This document shows positions 48,120-59,432 of a DNA stretch of 64,000 bases, one piece after another. Both the position numbers and the translations under genes were made by a program. The notes below the pieces were generated by a model. The model did no database searches. It saw only the letters and a program-made list of their open reading frames with translations, and had not been told where the DNA came from. Numbering within the stretch: position 1 is the stretch's first letter; each line of letters begins with the position of its first letter. The DNA comes from Panopea generosa (taxonomy: Eukaryota; Mollusca; Bivalvia; Adapedonta; Hiatellidae): positions 14,684,787-14,748,786 of the forward strand of contig CM055895.1 of assembly GCA_029582155.1 (NCBI GenBank). The letters run 5' to 3'.

Positions 48120-48532
48120 GCTTTCTCGTGTGAAAATCGAAGTCCCCTTAATGGGTTACCAGTAGATCTTAATTACCTTAATTAAGTTCCTTAATTTGAA
48201 CAAACTTAAAGCCTCCACTCGTAGGAATGATTTATTATATTATGTGAACACATTTGGCAGGTAAATTTTTGAAAAGAAATTCTTTGAAAATGTAAAACCT
48301 TTTTTGGGCCCCTGCTGGTCCCTTATGGATATTAAATTCCCTTTAAACAATTCAGTCTATGACTAAACAATGTTTCAGACATGAAGATTATACCAATACT
48401 ACATAAAATAGAGAAGAAAATATCCTGTTCTCATAATATAGTCGTCCAGGTAAAAATCAAAGTCCAGTTGTACTGGGCCCCAACAGACCCTAGCCCATTT
48501 ATTTGAATAAACTTTAAACCCCTATTCACAGG
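48120..48532. repeat. Dispersed repeat F, two units
   Basis: AAATCGAAGTCCCCTTAATG and, about 330 bases on, AAATCAAAGTCCAGTTGTAC followed by AGACCCTAGCCCATTTATTT. The same family occurs near 31770-31940 and 45740-45930. Confidence 0.55.
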
Positions 48533-48750
48533 TGCTGGGCCTTAGATATAATCAACTCAGCCAGTAGGGTGTCTGACTCAATCCAGAGGTCATGAGTTTG
48601 AATCCCTGCCCAGTCACAATCTTTCTAATGATTGATATGTAACATTGTCATTTGTCTCTCACTTATGGTTCTAGTGAGAAAGTTATCAGTTGTGAAGATG
48701 AGTGGGCTCGAGTGCTTGTTAACCTTCCAGGATTCAAGGAAACATTGAAA
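48533..48750 (+). mobile_element. SINE-A copy 5
   Basis: CAACTCAGCCAGTAGGGTGT and GGTCATGAGTTTGAATCCCT (B box), then the family body to GATTCAAGGAAACATTG. The 3' tail is missing. It lies directly after repeat F. Confidence 0.8.
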
Positions 48751-49185
48751 TTTAGAAAGTTTATCCTTTTCAGGCCTCTACTGGCAGTTAACGGATACTA
48801 AATCCCCATTAAAGAAAGCATTATCAGGCTTTTTCAAAGCCTGATGGAAATACTACATGCAAAATGTCCATTTAGCTCCAGGCCTTGCACTTTGGAACGT
48901 TTTTGAAATTTTGAAAACCAAACCAAACTAATAACCGCATCCCCTACAGTTCCCCATCTGAAGTGAATTGTTCATATATTACCGACCTGCGCGTTTCCGA
49001 ACAAGCTTCGTAACTCCCCGTTTTCTGCAGAAGGTGTTTATAAGAAAGAGACGAAGATTAATTTGTAAATAAAACCCTTTCTTAATTATGAAATAATAAT
49101 GTGCTTTATATTTATTTTTTCGTTTGCAAACTCTCTCAATGATCAAAAAAACATGTATTCTATCATCTGGAAGAGTAAAACTGAC

Positions 49186-49415
49186 TTAACCCTTTATTTC
49201 ATATAGACGCCTTTGGACACCTCTAATATTGAAAGCATTAATTCACCACATATCAGTCATGGGTGAATTATGTTTATATTAATTGACAGAGTGGAAAACT
49301 GTGCAGGAAGTGTTCAGATTGCTTGTTACGAGCAATCTGAACTCTTCCTGTACTGTTTTTAAAGGTCTTCTGTGATTGGTGCAGGAAAATGCATATCTAT
49401 GGAGTAAAGAGTTAA
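49186..49415. mobile_element. TTAA-flanked palindromic MITE, copy 3 (reversed)
   Basis: TTAA at both ends; GTGCAGGAAGTGTTCAGATT and AGCAATCTGAACTCTTCCTG form the palindrome. The orientation is opposite to copies 1 and 2. Confidence 0.88.
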
Positions 49416-49483
49416 GTTTAAACTAAAAATGACCGTTTCATAAGTTTAATGAGCATTTAGCTTCAATATTTACTCAAGGAATA

Positions 49484-49806
49484 ATGTTGTTGTTGTTGTT
49501 TTATGGTGTTGAGCGTCGCTTTCAACAATTTTTCAGTCATATCGCTAAGGTGTCTACTTGAGACAGTATTCTGAGCACTGTCACACTGGAGTATCATGCC
49601 GCAGACACATGGTTTGATACCCCACCCAGTCACATTATACTGACACTGGGCTGACCAGCCCTAGAACTCTCCTCTTAATGCTAGGCGTGAAGTAAGGAAG
49701 CTTTTAGTACCATATTCAAAGTCTTTGGTATGACCCAGTTGGGGATCGAACCCACAACCTTCCGCATGTGAGGCTGATGCTCTACTACTAGACCATGCTG
49801 CAGTCT
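49484..49806 (-). mobile_element. SINE-C copy 3, most complete
   Basis: It runs from (GTT)n through GAGCGTCGCTTTCAACAAT to the reversed head GGGGATCGAACCCACAACCT (B box) and TGATGCTCTACTACTAGACC (A box). The tRNA-derived head and simple-repeat tail are clear. Confidence 0.88.
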
Positions 49807-50782
49807 CTTAAGGAATAAACTTTATTTGGTAAATGTTCATGAAAAATGAACTTTAATTTACCAGTAAACATAGTTTCACATGAACCTCTTAACTAACCAT
49901 ACTTCACACACGGAACACAAAGTTTATCTCTCAAGAAATTCCAACTAATAAATTTTATTTCTTATAATAATAGTTTTTTCTTCCAGTTTTAACAAAATTA
50001 TTCATTTAGATTTAAAATCTAAAACTTCCTCTCTCTGATAATTTAAATAATAATAATAATGTTGTTAATTCAAATGGAACGATCTCCCATGTGCCTTCTT
50101 TACAGTAAAATACAATGAATTAAAGAATTATTTCCTTGGATACCAATCATTCAACAGATGGAAGGAAAATTATCTTCCCCCAAGCAGTCACTTGTTTGAA
50201 TTACGTTGGGGGAAACAAGTTATACTTAAAAGGGAGTACATCAGAAAAAAACTGCAATAAATGTCTTAAAAAATGAAAATGTCTCTTTCTAGGATGAAAC
50301 AAGTTTCACTATGTGCAAACTGTATAACAGATCATATTAAATTCAAAATGTAACCATTTAATACGTCACAAAATATGTTGCAATTTTAAGCGGGAAATCT
50401 ATTTTATTCTAACCTAGGCACATAGCCCAAGTTAGGAAATCCCTTTTCAATATATTACTTTGGCATGTTTAAATAGATATCCTTTTGATAATATGGGGTC
50501 AGTGAGTATTATAAGCAGGATATATTGGGAAAAAAAATGTTTAGCCAATTTTAAAATTATGAAAAATCCTGATAAATTCCCTTAAAAAAGTTTACTCCCC
50601 GAGAAACCTTCATACAGTAAGATTTGGAAAATAAAGGGAGTACAAACTAAAGCATCTTTATAAAGAGGGTCTAAAATAAAACTGATTCAATTATACGGTA
50701 AATCTTTTTCTTTTTTCTTTTTTTAAATACACAGAACCATTTCCATAGAAATCATTTTATCAGAACATTGTTGTATGATCCA
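49807..50782. other. No recognised gene
   Basis: AT-rich sequence without a supported reading frame, splice pair or repeat. Confidence 0.5.
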
Positions 50783-51028
50783 AGAAGTCCTCCGTGGCTG
50801 AATGTTCTAAGGCGCCATCTCAAGATTATTTTTACCGCTAAGGTCATAGGTTCGAGACCAACTCACTCCAAAAACTTTATGTGAGAAAATTTCCAGTTAC
50901 TTGCGGCAAAATGGTGTTTCTATCCAGTCTGGGGTGTTCTTCCACCAGTAAAACTGGATATGCCATATATAACCTGAAATGTATTGATAATGGCAATAAA
51001 CCCCATTCAACAAAAAAATAAAAATAAT
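50783..51028 (+). mobile_element. SINE-B copy 6, full length
   Basis: The head CCTCCGTGGCTGAATGTTCT then AAGGCGCCATCTCAAGAT, the B box AGGTTCGAGACC, the body CAGTTACTTGCGGCAAAATG, and an A-rich tail. It was used as a family reference. Confidence 0.9.
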
Positions 51029-51413
51029 CCAAATGGAAAAATTAATAATAATGATATATTCTTTTATATGGATATGAGTAAAAAGAGAATATATTTTATT
51101 AACAATATTGTAGATACCGACTGTTTAATTCTGCAAGTACATGTACAAAATATGATATGTAAAGTATATAGGTATATCTCTGCTGATCAGAAACTACGTA
51201 CATGTATAAGAAATGCAAAAACTAGAGTATCCAAAAAACAAATTTATTCAATGACTGCACTTAAACTCTTTTGTTGTCACATACAAAGTATGACATCATG
51301 GAAGACAAGTATAAATTGCGGAGTAATTTACTAACATGGTCTAGTATTCAATAATAAAAAATAATCTGATACAAACTTTAATAGATAATAATAATCATGT
51401 TTTATTCATCAAA

Positions 51414-51622
51414 AGCCAGGGCCCAGTAAGCTATCTTACTATCTATCCTGGGGTTGTGTATTCAAATCCCATACTGGCCACAATCTCAGTAATGATTGAT
51501 ATAAGACATTGCATCTCATCACCACTTGAATTCAAGTGGGGATGTTATCAGGTAGTTTTGGAGATGAGTGTGATTCATGATTAACCTTCCAGGTCCCAGA
51601 AAAGAATGGTTAGGTTAACTGT
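51414..51622 (+). mobile_element. SINE-A copy 6
   Basis: The head GCCCAGTAAGCTATCTTACT, the B box GTATTCAAATCCCATAC, then GTGGGGATGTTATCAGGTAG and ATGGTTAGGTTAACTG. Confidence 0.8.
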
Positions 51623-52324
51623 TAATATACATACCTCCAGTCCTTGTTATTCTTTATTATTTGCTTATTTATAGAAAGTACATTATTTCTTAAAAAGTTT
51701 AGAAATCGGCTCTCAGTCCATTCAATATTTATCGAACATGTGAAATATTAAAATATTTTAACATGCATTGAACCCCTTAGAAAAATCTAAAAATATTAAA
51801 GTAAAATGGAATGCAAGGTCTGTTTGGAAAAAGGATCTTACATGAGTGTTCATTAATTTTATCATTGAATTTAATAAACGAGTTGGAAAACATATATTAT
51901 GCGAAGCTCTGCCGAACATTATATCATTTTCCCCAACGAATTTGATAAATTCAATAATAAATGAGCTGGAATGTAAGATTTGTTTTATCACATAACTCGG
52001 AAAAGTTTACATTTACCATTAATTTAACAGATTTTCTCTATAAGGAACAAGAAAAAAATCGGGTATATTTGTTTCCGTATGATGTAAGGTCTCAAAATAA
52101 TGTCATTTAATCATAAAAAATCGATGTCGTTTATATTTTTGGCAAATCCAAAAGTACTTACATACGAGAGCCGATTTATATGGAAAACATCAAGCGAGAA
52201 TCAATTGGAAGTGATATTACACTAGGTTAATATCAAAAATATGTCATGGTAATATTACACTTACTTCTGCACCATAAATCATGTGATAAAACTACCTTGA
52301 TACCATTGTCTGTATCATCTACAG

Positions 52325-52397
52325 TGAATATGTCACGAGAGACAAAGCCGCGAGTGTGATTAGCTCATCTGACTTGTTCATGAGAGTTGATATACAG
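52325..52397 (+). CDS. Candidate internal exon of an unidentified + strand gene
   Basis: The acceptor ATCATCTACAG and donor GTAATC bound 73 nt that read, after one completing base, EYVTRDKAASVISSSDLFMR then VDIQ, ending in phase 0. GC content is well above the flanks. It joins in frame to 54186-54278. No family was recognised. Its upstream exon should end with two codon bases and was not found in this window. Confidence 0.5.
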
Positions 52398-53305
52398 GTA
52401 ATCGTATCAAGTTTGTTTAGCAATAAACCTTTTATTACATACCTTTATTTTTAGTATTAAGACACAAAATCAACAAAGAACATATTAAACACCATTAAAA
52501 GTATTAGGTATATTCTAGTCTAAATTTAAATCTAAGCAGAATGTATGTAAGGCCATTATAAATTTGTTGCTTGATTATCATCCATATTTTTCTTAAAAGC
52601 AGGGAAGGCGGGAGGATTTTATTTTCTAATTTTTATTTTTAAAATTTTTGATGATTTTTTTTTTTTTTTTTTTATGAAAATAAAAAGGGTAGGGGTGGCA
52701 TGAAAAGTGAGTGGGTGGGGATGATAAATTTAGCAATTAATTTATTATGGTCTAAACATATGCAATTTAAGGTTTTTAAAGTCCATGGCCACTAAAGGAT
52801 GTTACAATGCACAAAACCTTTGTTGACCCTGGAAGTACGCCTTTTGAATGCTCGGCATAACATGATGTCATGAATATTGATAAACAGGCCTGCAGATAAG
52901 GAGCGGAAAACATCAGTAGGTGATCTTGAACATTGTATGTTAGGAAATGATTGTTTCAAAAGAAAACTTAAATAAAATGTAAAAATATCTTCAATTTATG
53001 TAAAATCATATCATAAAAAATATACAATAGATGAATCCTCATTATTTTTATTTCATTGATTATTAGAAAATTTAATGACATAAATTACACTCTATATAAT
53101 AAGCTATAAAATCTTTATTTAACATTTTTATAAATAAAACAGTGTCAATACGGTAGGGAAATGTATACACGGTACACATTACTATCCCCAGTATTGAGCT
53201 TTTTAAATGGCTGCTTAATAAATTATTGCAATAGTCCTAAGTCTTGAAACTTTTAATAGGAATGAAGAACAGAAAAAAATCTTTTCCATGTTTGTATTTT
53301 TCCTA
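52398..53305. other. Intron of the candidate gene, first part
   Basis: AT-rich with a T-rich run near 52650. No feature was recognised before the SINE-B copy. Confidence 0.4.
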
Positions 53306-53551
53306 GGATCCTCCTTGGCTGAGTGGTCTAAGGCGCCGTCTCAAGATCACTTACCTCTCACAGCTAAGGTTGTATGTTTGAGTCCCGCTTGCTCCAAAAA
53401 TTGTGACAAGTTTTCAGTTACTTGCAGAAGGACATAGGTTCTACTCAGTCTAAAGTCTTTCTCACCAATCAAACTGGATATGCCATAATATTATATAACC
53501 TGAAATGTGTTGAAAATGGCATTAAACCCCATTCAAAAAAAATAAAAATAA
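53306..53551 (+). mobile_element. SINE-B copy 7, full length
   Basis: The head CCTTGGCTGAGTGGTCTAAG then GCGCCGTCTCAAG is tRNA-Leu-like. The B box is GTTTGAGTCCCG; the body ends GAAAATGGCATTAAACCCCA plus an A-rich tail. It sits in the intron between the two candidate exons. Confidence 0.92.
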
Positions 53552-54185
53552 TTTTTTTTTTCTAAAACACATTTTCATAAAAACCAATACAAAAATTCTT
53601 AACATTTTGACAGTTTATAAACAATAATCAAATAAACTATTGCCATTCTTTTGAAGATTTAAATTTTAAGACTTTCAAATTTAATGAAGATTTGTCCATA
53701 CCATCTAAAAGAATATATTGCAGTCTTTAACTATATTAGTATGTCGGTTTGAAAATAATGTTCAGTGACATATCATTTTAATTTCCTCGTGTAAACACAA
53801 AAGTGGTATGATCAAAAAGCATAAAATTACATACATTCACACAATTAATATTACAAGTTCATTTTTTATTCATATGAAAATGTGTTTGATATTGTTTGGT
53901 CTAAATTTTCTAAAGTTCTTATTTTTATTTGACTGTTTTATCACAAACACTTGCTAACTGGTATATTTAATATGGATAACTATTATAAATGAACTATAGC
54001 AAAGTAAACAAAATATATGTATTTGGACAGATTCACTCTATTTCCAATATACAGACTGCAATGGTTTTCGTCAAAATTCATCATATTTAAACGTAATCGG
54101 AAAATGCTTAAAGTGATAATATCAATAAATTGGAAATACTGCTAGAGCGATTTATCTAAATTACTATAATTATATTTTATAACAG

Positions 54186-54278
54186 GAACTGTCAGAGGGA
54201 CAGCACACTCGACTATTTGGATGCTGTTCTGAAACAACAGCTATTTCAGGAAATAAGTACCAAATGGAAGACAATTAA
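54186..54278 (+). CDS. Candidate terminal exon of the same unidentified gene
   Basis: The acceptor TTTTATAACAG is followed by 30 codons and TAA at 54276-54278: ELSEGQHTRLFGCCSETTAI then SGNKYQMEDN. It continues the frame of 52325-52397 across a 1,788-base intron. GC rise, splice sites and phase agree. The joint 54-residue tail is hydrophilic, with a Cys pair. The gene would converge on the zinc-finger gene at 55.7 kb. Confidence 0.5.
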   Translation, partial: ELSEGQHTRLFGCCSETTAISGNKYQMEDN

Positions 54279-54711
54279 TATAAAAACTCAGCAGTGGTAA
54301 AATTAAGCTATAACAAGAAATGTCACAGATAAGTGTCACATGCCTCCCAAATGGTCTGTGAAAATAACAATATATTTTATGGAGGGAAGCTATGTATCCA
54401 TGAATATCAAGAGTAATAGACTGATGTTACAGACTAAACATGCAATTTTATGTTTTTTTACATTAATGTGTGACCCTGACCTTTGTGTAACCTTGACCTT
54501 GACATCTGATGTAAAGGTCTGGGTATTTCTATAAGTAAATGAATGTGACACATCATCATGACATGTTGATCACTTGTTTCAAGCTATTTTAAGAAAAAGT
54601 TACAGACCAGATATGAAATATCATACAAACTGAAAGTGTGCACTACCTTTGAATCATATAGTAATATATCATTGAATGAATATTGATTGAATATTAAGTG
54701 TCTTTTATATA

Positions 54712-54967
54712 TGCCAGATGATCAGTTAACCTAACCACTGCTTCCTGGGACCCTGAAAGGTTTACCAGTAGTCAAGCACACCCCATCTCAGCAAATAACT
54801 AATAACTTTCTCACTTGAATCAGCAGTGAGAGACGAGTGATAATAAGACACAATGTTGTACATTTGTATATCAATCATCAAGGAGACTGTTGCCAGGAGA
54901 TGACTCAAACTCATGACCCTGGATTGATAGTCAGACATGCTACTGACTCCACTTATCCGGCCTGGCT
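54712..54967 (-). mobile_element. SINE-A copy 7
   Basis: Reversed copy: CAGATGATCAGTTAACCTAA, TTGAATCAGCAGTGAGAGAC, CTCATGACCCTGGATTGATA (reversed B box) and TTATCCGGCCTGGCT (head). Confidence 0.88.
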
Positions 54968-55069
54968 AGTAATATACCAGTTCTTATAAATGGATCTATG
55001 TGTACTAACACAATGTCATACAGTTCACTAACAATGTCAACTCAGAAACTTTAACCTGTTTAAAACTCT

Positions 55070-55316
55070 AACAAAACTCTCAAAATCCAAAAGGGCTTCA
55101 GTTCTACCAAAATGCAACACAGAGTTATAGCTATTGTCTCTGTGCATTCCTTTAATGATGCTGAGCACACATGTGAAATATCTTTCATATCCAATGGGTG
55201 GTTGCATAGATATCTCATTTGATAAAAAACTTTAACCTAAAAAGCAACGCCGACGCTGACATGAGTACAATTTTTGACTAAGCCCCCTCTATTCTATGTA
55301 TGGTTGAGTTAAAACT
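55070..55316 (-). repeat. Dispersed repeat G fragment
   Basis: ATGCAACACAGAGTTATAGC, TTTCATATCCAATGGGTGGT and a CTATTCTATGTATGGTTGAG end match the interior and one end of MITE-G at 45933-46450. Confidence 0.6.
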
Positions 55317-55612
55317 TAGGAAATCCAGATGGAAGATTTGTTTTATGTTGGTCAAATTGGTCCCCATAATAGGTCAAACTCCTTTTTTACAATAATAGAA
55401 TATTAATTGATGCATTATTTAGGTATAAAAGGAGTTTCAAATATTTATATTAGCAATCAAATATAACTACAGCATATTTATAATACACACAAATACATTG
55501 AAATAAGATGAAATTCTGCTTTTTTTAATTTGTTAAAAGTTATTTTACCAAACAACTTGTTTAATCAAACAACTACATTCATCTAGGTAGTTAATTCACC
55601 AATGAACATTAG

Positions 55613-55618
55613 TTTATT
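55613..55618 (-). promoter_or_regulatory. Candidate polyadenylation signal of the zinc-finger gene
   Basis: AATAAA on the - strand about 80 bases past the stop; another AATAAA overlaps the stop codon itself (55696-55701). Confidence 0.5.
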
Positions 55619-55696
55619 ACACATTCTATAAAAATTCAAGACAGTTGTGTTACTTTAAATCATGCCAGTTAGTTACTTTAAAGATTATTTAATGAT

Positions 55697-56650
55697 TTAT
55701 TCATTGGAATCGCTCTCTGTTATGCTCGACTCTGCAGCGTGTACTTGCATATGTCGTTTTAGATTACTTCGTCGTGAAAATTGTTTCTTACACGTTTCAC
55801 ATTTATATGGTTTTTCTCCAGTATGGACCAGCATATGGCACTTTAAATTTGAGGCATCTGAAAATTTCTTGTCACAAACAGTACACCAAAATCTCCTTTC
55901 ACCAGTGTGAGTGGCCATATGGGAATTCAGACGATGACGGTTGGCAAATGCTTTCCCACATTCTGTACATACCAGGGGCTTGTCTCCAAAATGCACACTT
56001 GATATATGCTGCTTAAGGTTACTTTTTTGAGTAAATGTCTTGTCACATACTGGACATTTAGCTGGCCTCTCACCAGTATGAACTCTCATATGTTTGTTTA
56101 AGTTTCCACTTTGTGAAAACGATTTTGAGCAATCGGGACATTTAAAAGGCTTTTCTCCTGTATGGATTCGCATGTGCATTTTAAGACCTTCACTCTGTGT
56201 AAATGATAATGAACACTGCATACAGGTGAAGGGTTTTTCTCCAGTATGAAGTCTCATGTGCTTTTTTAAATTATATTTCTGTTTAAACGACATAACACAG
56301 AACAAACACTTAAATGGTTTATCCTTGTAAATGGATTCTTTCAGGTCACCATGAGTGTGCAAGTGTACATCTAGAGTATCTCTATCTGTGAAAGCCATCA
56401 CACATGCTGGACATTGGAATGGTTTCTTTTCAGTATGCATTTGCATGTGTTCATCAAAATTCTCTGTGGATGTAAATAAAATATCACAATCATTACACTT
56501 GAATGATTCCTTTTCATTATTTCCTTGCAAATGTTCATCTAACTTTCCAACAGGTGTAAAAGATATATCAGATTCAGCACTTTGAAGCACTCCTGTATCG
56601 TCTCCAGAAAGAAGATGTGAATGGACTGCAAAATCGCATTTAGAAGTCAT
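55697..56650 (-). CDS. C2H2 zinc-finger protein, nine fingers plus one decayed finger
   Basis: A 317-residue single-exon ORF; TAA lies in frame 12 bases before the ATG, which supports this start unless a 5' UTR intron ends in between. Nine C2H2 fingers have Cys/His at 52/55/68/72, 80/83/96/100, 115/118/131/135, 143/146/159/163, 171/174/187/191, 199/202/215/220, 228/231/244/248, 256/259/272/276 and 284/287/300/304. TGEKP-type linkers join fingers 3-6 and 8-9; fingers 2-3 have a longer linker (GDLKESIYKD), and finger 6 has a four-residue His spacing. Residues 24/27/40/44 form a decayed finger in exact 28-residue register before finger 1. The C-terminus is acidic (SSITESDSNE). No KRAB, BTB, SCAN or ZAD domain is present. 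It is probably a nuclear DNA-binding regulator. Orthology cannot be assigned from finger sequence alone. Confidence 0.93.
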   Translation of the reverse strand: MTSKCDFAVHSHLLSGDDTGVLQSAESDISFTPVGKLDEHLQGNNEKESFKCNDCDILFTSTENFDEHMQMHTEKKPFQCPACVMAFTDRDTLDVHLHTHGDLKESIYKDKPFKCLFCVMSFKQKYNLKKHMRLHTGEKPFTCMQCSLSFTQSEGLKMHMRIHTGEKPFKCPDCSKSFSQSGNLNKHMRVHTGERPAKCPVCDKTFTQKSNLKQHISSVHFGDKPLVCTECGKAFANRHRLNSHMATHTGERRFWCTVCDKKFSDASNLKCHMLVHTGEKPYKCETCKKQFSRRSNLKRHMQVHAAESSITESDSNE

Positions 56651-59099
56651 GATTACATCAGCTTACTTATCAATAGATGTGCGATTTAAGACAGTTCAAA
56701 CTGAAAAAAAATACACTTTTTGAATCTCTGTTGAGTAACTCAGCTAACGAGCGACGCCAATTTAAAAAATGTTTGATAAAACTGGAAACAAAAAGCACAA
56801 CTTGAAATACCAGTCATTGAGATGCTGAGTTGCTTTGTTCTGATGACAAAATTCAAGCACCAGCTTCACTTTTTTATCTTTGCCTTAAACACATAAATAT
56901 TTGTGAGAAATTACATTATTTTAAAAGTACATGTATATGTATATCCGTTCTTTAAGTACAATAAATAAAAGCTTTTTTCCATTTCCAATGGAAATGCTAT
57001 TTCGGTTGTTTCTATTTCTCATGGAAAGTTAAGAAGGAGTGTGTTTTCATATCTATCTGCCATATGATGTTCTTTGATGGATATTTTAAGTTAGCAGAAA
57101 AACAGGCACTGATTCAAATCCAGAAACGACAGGCCTTCCCAAACACTTGCTTTCATATACATGGAGTTCCAAAAAAAATTCTCATGAAGACCTGAAAAGA
57201 AAATAATTTTGAAATATCATTTATAAATATTATTTGTCCTGAATTAAAAATATTATGAATTGAAAGTAAGAAAAGGCGAAATTGTTCCAAAAATAGTCAT
57301 TTTTAACAACAACAAAAAATTAATTTGATGGTACATGTTATATACTCTTTGGTAATTAAAAATGCTTCAAATCAGACTGCCTGAACCTTGATGTATTGAC
57401 TGGTAATTAAAACCTGTTGCCATTTACTTATCTCTAAAAATAATAATGTCAGGCATGGTACGAGGATGTGAACATAAAAAATAATGGGGTCAAAAAAAGA
57501 CTCAAAATATATAGCAAATATTAGCTATTTTCCGTCACATCAAATGTTGTAGAAATGCCACGGACATTCAAAGCGCTTATATACCTAAAATGCAAGGTAT
57601 AGTAAATAGGTGGGGAGAATTTGAAACAATTCCATAATTACATACATTTTTATTGAATATGGTGGGTGTAATACATATTTGCCATTTTAGGAAGCCTGGC
57701 ATGTTGGTTATGACCCAGTCTAAAACTGCACCTGAAGAGTGATAGTTGCATTGATGTCAAAGACATAAAATAGCTTTAAATGAAAAAAATTGCCTTACCA
57801 GAATAATTTAACACTTTGAGTAGAAAATAATGGTAAAAGTATGTTTATGTCAATAATAAGTTCATTCCAAACATAAAAAATGTTTGCATATCTTTACTGA
57901 CTCACTCACCAGTTCTTTAATTAAAATCATTTCACAAGAATGTTAACTTTGATTTAAGATACAAAGGGTTGTCAATTAATAATAATACTGATCTACAAAA
58001 ACAAGCCAATTATATCTGTATCAACAAATAGTTACCTCCTATATATATGTATATATGAGTTTTATGAAGCAACCAACATCTGAATGGCATTTACATATAA
58101 CAGCACATGAAACTGGAAGTACAAATACATGACCATTGCCTTCACCATTCACGTTAATCACGATGACCCCAATATAAACTTCCAACAAAATTACGGCACC
58201 TAATTTTGATCACATGACTGGATGACACAATGTGTCAAACGAAAATGACATGTGGCTGCAAAAGTGTAAATAAATAAAACCAGCTAAAACTGCAACTACC
58301 TTTTACATGAATAAATATTTCTCAATGGGTTTATTCCATAGCGATATCAATTCACTGAACAACAAGAGGTTTTTTGTTTTTTTTCTAATTTTATTTTTTA
58401 AAAACATATCATAGTAACCAAAATAAAAACACCGATTTAAAAAAAATACATATAATATATTTTTATTTTATACTTTATTAATTCATCTTTATATATCCAC
58501 CTTTTCTTATCCGCTTCTTACAACAACCTTTTTTAAATAATGTACTAGTATTAACTTATTTTTATTCTACACCTTACATGTGATCCTGTGCTAATTTCAA
58601 ACTCAATTTTTTAAAAAATCTGTAAGAAGGTTTCTCATCCTGAACCTCTATAATTTCTGACATGAACAAGTGAAACTTTTTTATAACTTTTGACCTTGAC
58701 CTGTATTGTATCAGTTTTCAGCAGAAATCGATATTCGTAAACAAATCTAACATTTGTCATTTTTTTTTGTTATTAAACTGAAAAATAGACATAGTGAGAA
58801 ACACATTTTGTCAGGTCTGTATCATAAAATGACTTTCTTACTTGTATCGGAAGCATTATTTTTGATATTTTTCATTGCATTCAATGACCCCGTGGATATT
58901 ATTTGTAAATATTGCCAATTGTCCAGGAAGTTGAAAATATGTGTGCGTAATATTAATAATTTTCGAAAGTGATCGAATTCAGGTTATGATCGGAAACAGG
59001 TTACAGCACCATACTCCAGGATAAAAATTTTACCAAGAGGCTTTTGGGAAAGGAACTTTTGTCCTACATTCTCTCGAAACACTTAACGAGAATAAAGGA
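56651..59099. other. Upstream of the zinc-finger ORF; no further coding feature recognised
   Basis: It should hold the 5' UTR and promoter on the - strand; no clear core promoter was seen. TGACCTTGACCT occurs at 58691-58702. Confidence 0.45.
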
Positions 59100-59100
59100 A

Positions 59101-59248
59101 TCCATCATGAGTATCCACGTGTGATAGAAATATCTCACCCGAGGGGTAAAAATTACATGCAGGTACAAGGCTCTATCGAGTTCCCTGTATGTAATTTTAA
59201 CCCAAAGGATGAGATTTTTCTATCTCACGTCGATGTACTCATGATGGA
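59101..59248. mobile_element. 148-bp palindromic MITE
   Basis: TCCATCATGAGTA at the left pairs with TACTCATGATGGA at the right. Inside, TAGAAATATCTCACCC pairs with GGATGAGATTTTTCTA, and AAAATTACATGCAGG pairs with CCTGTATGTAATTTT; the loop is about 20 bases. Confidence 0.85.
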
Positions 59249-59432
59249 TTTTTTTCTCCCATTCATCTCGGTTAAATGATAGATCTTCGATGAAGGCCTT
59301 CACCACAAAAATATTCTACTTTTTAAATGCGTGTTTAACACCAAAAATTTCACATATATGAAGAAATGGCCATTTTTAAAACTATTTACCAGAAATTACA
59401 CCTGTTAATCTCTCTGAACATTGTTTGTTTGA

